Assembly: GCA_021731425.1 (NCBI GenBank)
Contig: JAKFXJ010000170.1
Location: 1-14,411, forward strand
Direction: 5' to 3'
From: Limnohabitans sp.
Lineage (GTDB): Bacteria > Pseudomonadota > Gammaproteobacteria > Burkholderiales > Burkholderiaceae_C
DNA: 14,411 nucleotides
Shown: in pieces, positions 7,106 to 13,084 of the stretch
Position numbering within the stretch: position 1 is the first letter of the stretch
Layout of the letters: each line of letters begins with the position of its first letter
The notes under the pieces: generated by a model
The model's input: the letters and a program-made list of their open reading frames with translations, nothing else
What the model was told of the DNA's origin: nothing
Database searches by the model: none
Made by a program: the position numbers and the translations under genes

Positions 7106-7677
7106 GATGGGTCTTTCTCTGCGTGCTGTTGAATCAACACTTGTTCAAGTTCTTCGACATCGCTGCCACGCGACAACCACTCGCCAGTGCGGATGCACAC
7201 CAGGCAACGCATGACCTCTGCAGTACCTGCAATCAGCAATGTCACACCGGCCACAAAAATGATCGACTTCAGGGGCCAGACCGGCACACCTGCAGGGCTG
7301 TTCACGCTGGACTCCAAGATACGGATACTTTCATAAGCGTATTGACCGCCGGTGAACACCATGGCAAAAATACCTGGAAAGAAAAACACGAAATACAAAG
7401 CCAAATCCACTTTGGCTTGCGTGCGGTTGGACCAGTTGCGATAAAAGAAGTCACCACGCACATGCGAGTTGCGCGAGAGTGCATAAGCACCTGACATCAT
7501 GAACATGGCCCCGTAGAGCATGTAACTCATGTCAAACGCCCAAACAGTAGGGCTGTTGAGTACATACCGCATAAACACCTCAAAACAGGTGGATGCGGTC
7601 AAGATCAATACACACCAAGAAAAAGCGTGACCAATCGACTTGTTGAGGATGTCAATCCTTCGAATCCAAACTTCCAT
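7102..7677 (-). CDS. dctQ: TRAP transporter small membrane subunit DctQ
   Basis: This 191-residue protein has four hydrophobic segments at about residues 17-39, 47-66, 92-112 and 133-158, the layout of TRAP small subunits. Family-like features include FEVFMRYVLNSPTVWAFD and the VPVWPLKSIIF helix start. The frame is open upstream to 7845, but that would overlap dctP and add 56 residues of non-membrane, atypical sequence. The ATG at 7677 has GAGG about 8 bases upstream and begins directly with the family N-terminus, so it was chosen. It pairs with DctM (ATGA overlap). A hairpin with T-rich tail precedes it, suggesting lower expression than dctP. Confidence 0.92.
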   Translation of the reverse strand: MEVWIRRIDILNKSIGHAFSWCVLILTASTCFEVFMRYVLNSPTVWAFDMSYMLYGAMFMMSGAYALSRNSHVRGDFFYRNWSNRTQAKVDLALYFVFFFPGIFAMVFTGGQYAYESIRILESSVNSPAGVPVWPLKSIIFVAGVTLLIAGTAEVMRCLVCIRTGEWLSRGSDVEELEQVLIQQHAEKDPS

Positions 7678-7697
7678 GCGACTTACCTCTAGACAGA

Positions 7698-7735
7698 CAA
7701 AAACAAAGACTGCCGGAAAGGATTCCGACAGCCTT
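7698..7735 (-). terminator. Intercistronic attenuator-like hairpin between dctP and dctQ
   Basis: Read on the minus strand, AAGGCTGTCGGAA (7735-7723) pairs with TTCCGGCAGTCTT (7718-7706) around a TCCT loop: 13 pairs including two G-U type wobbles. It is followed by TGTTTTTGTC. This resembles a leaky intrinsic terminator, or a processing and stabilising stem protecting the dctP message. Such an element would explain the usual need for much more binding protein than membrane subunits. Confidence 0.65.
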
Positions 7736-7751
7736 CGGTAGGACCCAATGA

Positions 7752-8915
7752 TTAAACTGGCAGCTTGGTTTTCTGCACGTGTTCGTAGGCCATGCGGTAG
7801 TTGGCTTCGTTGGTGAAATGGTAGAAGCCCACACGGCGTGACCAAGCCTTGAAGGAGTCGTTCACTTCCTTGAACATGTCAACTTCTTTTTCGAGCTTGG
7901 CAGTGACCTTGTCCCATGCAGCCAGCTGGCCTTTGTACACGTCGGCTGAAGTGCGAGACACCTGAACCTTGTGCTTGACGATCAACTCCTGCAAGTCTTT
8001 GGAGTAGTTATCGTGCGCCAAAGCGGTCGATGCGGTCGATGCGGCTTCGGCAGCGTACTTCAAGATGGCCTTCAAGTCAGCAGGCAAGGCGTTGTACTTG
8101 TCTTTGTTGAAGATGATTTCGAAGAATTCCTGGGCCTGGTGGAAAGAGCCCATGGAATAGAACTTGGCCACGTCTTGTGCGCCAAAACGCATATCGGCGG
8201 TGGGGTTGTTGAATTCGAAGGCGTCGATCACACCGCGCTGCATGGCAGGCACGATTTCACCGCCAGGCAACTGAGCCACAGCCATGCCCATCTCTTGCAG
8301 CATGTCGGCAGCCAAGCCGATGGTGCGGTACTTGAAGCCCTTCAAGTCGGCGGCCTTCTTGGGAGGGGCCTTTTTGAACCAACCCAGAGGCTGCGAAGGC
8401 ATGGGGAAGGAAAAGAAGCCCACAACGTTCAGATTCATCTTGGCAACCAGCTTGTCCCACAGCTGCTGACCACCACCGGCCTGAATCCAGCTCAAGCCGA
8501 TTTCAGGCGTAGCGCCGCTGACGGGGCCAGTGCCGAACAACGAAGCCGATTTGTTCTTGCCATACCAGTAGCCCGACACGTGGTGACCGCCATCGAGCAC
8601 GCCTTTGCTAACGGCGTCGATGATTTCGAAAGGCTTAACCACAGCGCCTGCAGGCAGGTATTCGATTTTCAGGCGACCACCGGACATTTCATTGACGCGA
8701 GTGACATACTGCTGGGCCATCTCGCTGAAAATTTCGTTGGTACCCCAGGAGCCTTGCATCTTGAAGACGATGGGGGCCTGGGCCACGGCGATCATGGGCA
8801 CGCCAGCCAGAGGTGCAGCAACAGCTGCAGTGGCGGCTTTGCCGAAGAAACGGCGGCGGCTGGCTTCAGGGGCATCGGCTTTTGTCGATGGAAGGTCTTG
8901 CTGGACTTGTGTCAT
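7752..8915 (-). CDS. dctP: TRAP substrate-binding protein DctP, Tat-type signal
   Basis: This 387-residue periplasmic receptor delivers ligand to DctQM. The N-terminus has a long charged n-region, a twin-arginine motif S19-R20-R21-R22-F23-F24, a hydrophobic segment and a likely cleavage after AQA (residues 45-47). The mature part has the DctP fold signatures: LPAGAVVKPFEIIDAVSKGVLDGG in segments around 87-110, and LKGFKYRTIG, where Arg197 corresponds to the conserved carboxylate-binding arginine of TRAP receptors. GGEIVPAMQRGVIDAFEF-type sequence resembles the TakP/'mannitol-chloroaromatic' subgroup that includes an alpha-keto acid binder, so an organic acid ligand is likely; identity is unproven. 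AGGAGA lies 7 bases before the ATG at 8915. It is the first gene of the transporter operon. Confidence 0.94.
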   Translation of the reverse strand: MTQVQQDLPSTKADAPEASRRRFFGKAATAAVAAPLAGVPMIAVAQAPIVFKMQGSWGTNEIFSEMAQQYVTRVNEMSGGRLKIEYLPAGAVVKPFEIIDAVSKGVLDGGHHVSGYWYGKNKSASLFGTGPVSGATPEIGLSWIQAGGGQQLWDKLVAKMNLNVVGFFSFPMPSQPLGWFKKAPPKKAADLKGFKYRTIGLAADMLQEMGMAVAQLPGGEIVPAMQRGVIDAFEFNNPTADMRFGAQDVAKFYSMGSFHQAQEFFEIIFNKDKYNALPADLKAILKYAAEAASTASTALAHDNYSKDLQELIVKHKVQVSRTSADVYKGQLAAWDKVTAKLEKEVDMFKEVNDSFKAWSRRVGFYHFTNEANYRMAYEHVQKTKLPV

Positions 8916-8941
8916 TGGGTGTCTCCTGTTTGAACGTGCAA

Positions 8942-8958
8942 GCGTAAAAAATTACCGC
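8942..8958. repeat. Small imperfect hairpin in the dctP leader
   Basis: GCGTAA (8942-8947) and TTACCGC (8952-8958) are complementary apart from one bulged base, with AAAA between them. It lies between the candidate dctP -10 element and its ribosome-binding site. It could be a leader stem or a minor regulator site; chance is not excluded. Confidence 0.3.
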
Positions 8959-8968
8959 TCAGTTTTCT

Positions 8969-8974
8969 ATTATC
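8969..8974 (-). promoter_or_regulatory. Candidate -10 element for dctP
   Basis: GATAAT on the minus strand is a 5/6 match to TATAAT and lies about 54 bases before the dctP ATG. At 17 bases upstream the -35 position reads AGGATC, a poor match, and falls inside the inverted repeat at 8986-9002. Regulated transcription is plausible. The strand has no terminator between torD and here, so read-through is also possible. Confidence 0.4.
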
Positions 8975-8985
8975 GGCCTCACCCA

Positions 8986-9002
8986 CACTTTGATCCTAAG
9001 TG
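8986..9002. promoter_or_regulatory. Inverted repeat over the dctP -35 position
   Basis: CACTT (8986-8990) and AAGTG (8998-9002) are perfect arms around a 7-base spacer, centred at 8994, about 32 bases before the predicted transcription start. Position and size fit a dimeric regulator site controlling the TRAP/amidase operon. The sequence differs from the repeat upstream of fdh, so different regulators are likely. No regulator gene lies adjacent. Confidence 0.4.
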
Positions 9003-9052
9003 AATACCCGAATTGGACCCATCATTTATTTCATCGGCTAGCGCAAAATAAT

Positions 9053-9679
9053 TCAATTCACCAAATCAAAGCCCTGGGCTTCAACGCCCATGAAGGCCGC
9101 AGTGAAATCGGCCAGTCGGGCATAAAAGACAGCTTGCGGATGGTTCTGGATGGCCTGGCACATGAGGGGCACCCATGGCTGCAGATGTTGGCTGAAAAAT
9201 GCCATTTGCTGGGTCAGATTGGACACGGTCACGTCGTCGCCCGCAATCAGGTAACGCATGACCTCGAAAACATAAGCCGCATGGTCTTCGGTCTCGGACA
9301 TGTCTTGGCTGCGGGCCAAGCCCAAGGCGGCCAAGTCGTCGCGCAGGCGAACCAGGGGTTTTTCATTGAGGAAACCGCTCAGGTAATGCGAGCCAAAAAC
9401 GTAAACCTCGGGCTTGCCCACCCCACCAAAGAGACGGGTGAATTCGTCGGCAATCTGCCGCTGCTTCAGGCTGCGGGCACAGGCCACCAGTTCGCGCCAC
9501 GGCTCCTCCAAAAAAGCCCCGGCATCGGGCGCTTCGGTCACAGCCACTTGCAATTGAGCCAGCAACTCCTGACTGGGTGCTGCATAAAAAAGCTGCGACA
9601 GCAGGCCATAAATTTCAGCGCGGGCGGTTTCTTCGTCCAGCGCGTGGCTGCTGGTGGACAGGTTCAGGTCTGGGCTCAT
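9053..9679 (-). CDS. TorD/DmsD-family molybdoenzyme chaperone
   Basis: This 208-residue, all-helical-looking cytoplasmic protein resembles the TorD/DmsD/NarJ chaperones that hold the Tat signal of molybdoenzymes until cofactor loading is complete. Visible family features are an N-terminal helical region with RAEIYGLLSQLFYAAP (20-35), the DEFTRLFGG segment (79-86), a following GSHYLSGFLNEKPLVRLR stretch (97-113), and EDHAAYVFEVMRYLIAG (131-147), which corresponds to the E-P-x-D-H signature region. It starts 9 bases after the polyferredoxin stop with no clear Shine-Dalgarno, implying dependence on upstream translation. The likely client is FdhA, encoded about 5 kb downstream beyond the TRAP cassette; a different client is possible. 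Confidence 0.88.
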   Translation of the reverse strand: MSPDLNLSTSSHALDEETARAEIYGLLSQLFYAAPSQELLAQLQVAVTEAPDAGAFLEEPWRELVACARSLKQRQIADEFTRLFGGVGKPEVYVFGSHYLSGFLNEKPLVRLRDDLAALGLARSQDMSETEDHAAYVFEVMRYLIAGDDVTVSNLTQQMAFFSQHLQPWVPLMCQAIQNHPQAVFYARLADFTAAFMGVEAQGFDLVN

Positions 9680-9688
9680 GGCAAAAAT

Positions 9689-11839
9689 TTATCGGGTTTT
9701 GGGGGGCAGCTGGCCGTCGGTAATGCGCACCTGGTTTTCATCGGTGAACATGTCGATGACACGGCAGTCACCGCACATTTTCAGGCGTTCCAGGGCCGGG
9801 CCTTGGAACATGCTGTGCCCGGTCAGGCGCCCCAACATGGTCTCGATGGCTTTGAGCGTGCCAAAGGGTTTGGCGCAGCGGATGCAGGCATAAGGCGGGC
9901 TGCTGTGCACCACCCGTGGTTGAGTGCGTGCAGCCAACAGCGACAAGCGCGGCTGAAGCGTGATGGCATTTTCGGGGCAGGTCTTGGCACACAGGCCGCA
10001 CTGCACACAGTTTTTCTCGACAAACTTCAGCTCGGGCTGCAAGGGGTTGTCTTGCAGCGCCGACGAGGGGCAAGCGCCCACGCAGCTCATGCACAACGTG
10101 CACTTGCTGCCGTCCACAGTAATGCTGCCCAGGGGCGAACCTGCCGCGGGCAACTCAAGCGCTTGGGGGCGAGTGGCCACGTCCAAGGCCATCACGGGGG
10201 ACTGGACCATCAGATGGTCAATGACCAGCTCCAGGTTGCTGCGTTTTTCGGCTTGTACCGCGTGACGGGCAACCGTGGCCAGGCCGGTGGGCAAGCTAGC
10301 GGCCTTGAGGCTGCGGGCGCACAGGCGCTGCAAATCGCCGTCCAAAGCCGAGGCGGTTTTGGCTTCGATCAGCTGGAAATGCACCCCGGTGTAACCCAGG
10401 CCATTCAGCAGGCTTTGGGCCACGGCCATTTGTTCCATGAGCGCGGCACGGTATTGCGGCGCTTCTTCGGCAGTGAGCAGCACCATGACCTGGCGTGCGC
10501 CATAGGCCACAGCCGAGAGCCACAGCTCCATGCCCACACTGGCGGTGTGCCACAGCGCCACGGGCATCACGCGGGCGGGCATGCCTTGCATGACACCCAG
10601 CTGCGCACCCCGGCCCAACTCGTCGATCAGGGCCTGGCCTTTTTCTTGGCTGTGCAGCAGCAGCGCGGCGTCGCGCCCACCAGCGGCCTGGTAGGCCGAG
10701 AGCAGTGCGCGGATCTTGGCGCCCTGCTCTGCGGGGCGCGGGTAAGCGTAGGTGAGTGCGCCCGTGGGGCAAGCGGTGGTGCATGCGCCGCAGCCCACAC
10801 ACAGGTTGGGGTTGACCACGATTTGTTGGCGGCTCTTGTCGGAGCGCACAGCTTCGGCCGAGCAGATGTCGATGCAGGCGCTGCAGCCCACTTGTTCGTT
10901 GCGGCTGTGGGCGCAGAGCTTTTGTTTGTAGGCAAAAAAGCGGGGCTTTTCAAATTCACCCACCAACTCCCGCACCTTGAGCAAGGTTGACAGGTCTTGC
11001 CCGTCCCAGCGGAAATAGCCTTGGGGTAAGGCGTGCGAGCTGAAGGTGGGCGAGGTTTGGTCGCCGCGCAGGTCCAGCACCACGTCGAAGCGCTCGGTTT
11101 GTGGGCGAGCGTCGCGGCTGAAGTCGATGGCGCCAGCGGCTTCGCACACCTTGACGCAGTCGCGGTGCGAGGTGCAGCGGGACAGGTCCACCTGGTAGTC
11201 GAGGCCAATCGCCTGCTCAGGACAAGCGACCACGCAGGCGTTGCAGCGGGTGCACAGGTCCAGGTCAATCGGGTTGCTGGCATCCCACGACACCTCGAAC
11301 GCCCCCAACCAACCTTTCAGGCCTTGCATGCGTCCGGCCAGCACCGGAAAGCGACGCTCCTGCTGCCCACCGGCGTTGCCGGGGCCTTGGGCAAAAATCG
11401 TCACCTGCATCGCATCGGACAAAAAACTCGCGGCGCGTTCGGCGGCATCGATGGCCCCGATGATGAGCACACGGCCTTCGCTTTTGTAAGTGACGGTGGG
11501 CACCGGCTCCGGCTCGGGCAGGCGTGCTGCGGCCAGCAGTGCGGCCATTTTGGGTGTGGCGTGCGCAGCCTCACGGCCCCAACCGCCGGTTTCGCGAATG
11601 TTGACAAAACGAATCGGCGAGATGGCGCCTTCAGTCTGCTCAGCCAGTTCACTGAACAGGCGTTTTTCTTGGGTACAGGCCACCACCACGGTCTCGCCGG
11701 TTTTCACGGCTTTCTGGAATTGCCCCGCTTCGCGGCGGCACAAGGTGGTGTGCAGCGTCAGGTCTTCACCCAGTGCTTGGCCCAGAGCTTGGGCTTGCAG
11801 GGGCATGGTTTGGTTGCAGTTGCAAATCAGGGTGGTCAT
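9689..11839 (-). CDS. Multi-cluster 4Fe-4S protein (polyferredoxin), 716 residues
   Basis: Cysteine-rich soluble protein with four classical C-x2-C-x2-C-x3-C sites: C196-C206, C347-C357, C580-C590 and C611-C621. C309/C319/C322/C326 form a likely further site, C222/C228/C232 an atypical one, and C652/C655 with C689/C692 a metal-binding-like pair. The N-terminus holds CNC (6-8), Cys34 and Cys55. Residues about 423-490 (RVMPVALWHTASVGMELW onward) have the alpha/beta look of the hydrogenase delta-subunit/FlpD type; that is tentative. No signal or membrane segment. Start ATG 11839 lies 74 bases inside the DUF3306 gene; the frame is open to 12133, but upstream sequence looks non-protein-like and merely shadows DUF3306. 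The Shine-Dalgarno is weak. Such genes accompany formate dehydrogenases in Burkholderiales, as I recall. Role: probably electron supply or iron-sulfur/cofactor assembly; unproven. Confidence 0.88.
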   Translation of the reverse strand: MTTLICNCNQTMPLQAQALGQALGEDLTLHTTLCRREAGQFQKAVKTGETVVVACTQEKRLFSELAEQTEGAISPIRFVNIRETGGWGREAAHATPKMAALLAAARLPEPEPVPTVTYKSEGRVLIIGAIDAAERAASFLSDAMQVTIFAQGPGNAGGQQERRFPVLAGRMQGLKGWLGAFEVSWDASNPIDLDLCTRCNACVVACPEQAIGLDYQVDLSRCTSHRDCVKVCEAAGAIDFSRDARPQTERFDVVLDLRGDQTSPTFSSHALPQGYFRWDGQDLSTLLKVRELVGEFEKPRFFAYKQKLCAHSRNEQVGCSACIDICSAEAVRSDKSRQQIVVNPNLCVGCGACTTACPTGALTYAYPRPAEQGAKIRALLSAYQAAGGRDAALLLHSQEKGQALIDELGRGAQLGVMQGMPARVMPVALWHTASVGMELWLSAVAYGARQVMVLLTAEEAPQYRAALMEQMAVAQSLLNGLGYTGVHFQLIEAKTASALDGDLQRLCARSLKAASLPTGLATVARHAVQAEKRSNLELVIDHLMVQSPVMALDVATRPQALELPAAGSPLGSITVDGSKCTLCMSCVGACPSSALQDNPLQPELKFVEKNCVQCGLCAKTCPENAITLQPRLSLLAARTQPRVVHSSPPYACIRCAKPFGTLKAIETMLGRLTGHSMFQGPALERLKMCGDCRVIDMFTDENQVRITDGQLPPKTR

Positions 11840-12497
11840 GTTCTGGGGGTGCGTTGACAAGGGGCTGAGGCACAGGGCTGGCCCGTCCTGCCGAATCGGA
11901 CAGGGAAGTCGGCGACTGTGCCACAACTGTCGAGCCTTCCTGCGCATCAGGACTTTGATCAGGGTTTCCACCGAGGTCACTCGAAGCCCCCCCAGCGGGC
12001 AGCACGGAGTCTGCCGGGGTCGCCGTCTTGGTGGCCGCTTCATCGGGTTTGTCCAACAAACCCAGCAATTGCGCACCCACCATTTTTTGCAACATGCCCG
12101 CAGGCAGTGGGTCCGGGGTGTTGTAGTCGCCAATGTAGATGTCGAGCCCGTCCATCACGTTGAAATGCGGGTCGGCAAAGAGCTTTTTCATGGCCACATT
12201 GCGCACATCGGCTGCCACGCCGGGGCGCATGAAGGGCTGAAAGTCCGAATCAGGCGTCAATGCGCGGGCGTCGTCGAGGCTGGGCAAGGGCTCGGCGGGT
12301 ATTTCGTTTGACTTCCCCTCGGTTTGACCCGGGGCAAGCGCTGGGGGCGCAGCTTTGGAGCGCTGCACCCCTTCAGACGATCCGGGCAGGCCAGGCAACT
12401 CGGCAGGGCTTGGTGTGGCAATTGGCTCGGCAACTGGCAAGCCCTTGGCCACCGCTTGTTTGCGCTGCGACCAGCGACTGAAAAAGTGCTCGCTCAT
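11766..12497 (-). CDS. DUF3306 family protein
   Basis: This 243-residue soluble protein has the family pattern as I recall it: N-terminal FFSRWSQRKQAV (5-16), a Pro/Ala-rich linker, then the conserved core from LTPDSDFQPFMRPGV (80-94) through KLFADPHFNVMDGLDIYIGD (105-124) and YNTPDPLPAGML (125-136). The C-terminal 90 residues are low-complexity (Pro/Ser/Ala). Its last 74 bases are also the start of the polyferredoxin gene in another frame. It overlaps the DUF3305 stop by 4 bases (ATGA). No signal peptide or membrane helix is seen. Function is unknown; constant pairing with DUF3305 and the ferredoxin suggests one accessory complex. Confidence 0.88.
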   Translation of the reverse strand: MSEHFFSRWSQRKQAVAKGLPVAEPIATPSPAELPGLPGSSEGVQRSKAAPPALAPGQTEGKSNEIPAEPLPSLDDARALTPDSDFQPFMRPGVAADVRNVAMKKLFADPHFNVMDGLDIYIGDYNTPDPLPAGMLQKMVGAQLLGLLDKPDEAATKTATPADSVLPAGGASSDLGGNPDQSPDAQEGSTVVAQSPTSLSDSAGRASPVPQPLVNAPPEHDHPDLQLQPNHAPASPSSGPSTG

Positions 12498-13051
12498 GAG
12501 CCCTGCCTCCCACCTTTGCGTTTTTCAGTTGTGCTGACGGAGGCGGGCTGGCCAAAGCGGTCTGTCAAACCCTGAAAGCTTTGTGGGCGCTGACGGCGTT
12601 TGACTTCAGGCACATAAAACGCGTCGGTGAAAGCCTGCAGCCGGGCCACCACCTCGGGCGAAGCGGGCACGTTTTCCACGGTCTCTTGCGCATCGAGCCA
12701 GCGTCCGGCGTCGTGGTAACTCAAGCTCAAGGCTTGGGGCACGGCTTGCTCCTCCTGGCCATCCGGCCCTTCTTGCAGTCGCCACATCACAAAGAAACTG
12801 GGTGTGGGCGAGGTGAGGTTGAGCCAATAGCCTTCGGCATCGTCGCTGAACAACTCCAATGACCAGCCTGGGTAGATCCAAAGCACTTCATCATCGGTTT
12901 GGCGCAGGCAGCGCGGGGCTTGGCCAAAACCCGCTTCTTGCGGCACCACATCGGCCAGCACCCAACGGTGGGACTGCCAGCGGGCCATGGCACCCAAGAC
13001 GGCTTCGCGGCGCATCAGCACCGCCATTTCAGACACGACATGAACAGACAT
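12494..13051 (-). CDS. DUF3305 family protein
   Basis: This 185-residue soluble protein has an N-terminal RWQSHRWVLADVVP (24-37) and a central WIYPGWSLELFSDDAEGYWL segment (58-77), followed by NLTSPTPSFFVMWR (78-91). This is the aromatic-rich core I associate with DUF3305. A conserved-looking FYVPEVKRRQRP motif (145-156) precedes a basic C-terminus. The ATG at 13051 was chosen as the longest start; its ribosome-binding site is weak, and in-frame ATGs at codons 9 and 13 are alternatives. It is followed by DUF3306 through an ATGA overlap and preceded by the histidine kinase gene at 33 bases. No catalytic residues are recognised. Confidence 0.85.
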   Translation of the reverse strand: MSVHVVSEMAVLMRREAVLGAMARWQSHRWVLADVVPQEAGFGQAPRCLRQTDDEVLWIYPGWSLELFSDDAEGYWLNLTSPTPSFFVMWRLQEGPDGQEEQAVPQALSLSYHDAGRWLDAQETVENVPASPEVVARLQAFTDAFYVPEVKRRQRPQSFQGLTDRFGQPASVSTTEKRKGGRQGS

Positions 13052-13067
13052 TACGCTCTTTCTTTCA

Positions 13068-13083
13068 GCGGGTTTGGCCCCGC
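13068..13083 (-). repeat. Short hairpin between kinase and DUF3305 genes
   Basis: GCGGG (13068-13072) and CCCGC (13079-13083) can form a 5-pair stem with a 6-base loop within the 33-base gap. There is no T-run, so termination is doubtful and the kinase may be co-transcribed with the accessory genes. Confidence 0.3.
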
Positions 13084-13084
13084 G

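Noticed and set aside
7678-7845. Upstream extension of dctQ to 7845
   Set aside because: It would overlap dctP and run through the intercistronic hairpin, and it adds sequence unlike DctQ N-termini. The ATG at 7677 has a good ribosome-binding site.
8990-10990. 666-residue open frame on the plus strand
   Set aside because: It lies antisense to torD and the polyferredoxin. Its translation is His/Gln/Gly/Ala-rich with no recognisable domain, typical of a shadow frame opposite a high-GC gene.
11840-12133. Upstream extension of the polyferredoxin to 12133
   Set aside because: The added 98 residues are Arg/Cys/Pro-rich out-of-frame DUF3306 sequence. The CNC-containing N-terminus at 11839 is a more natural start.
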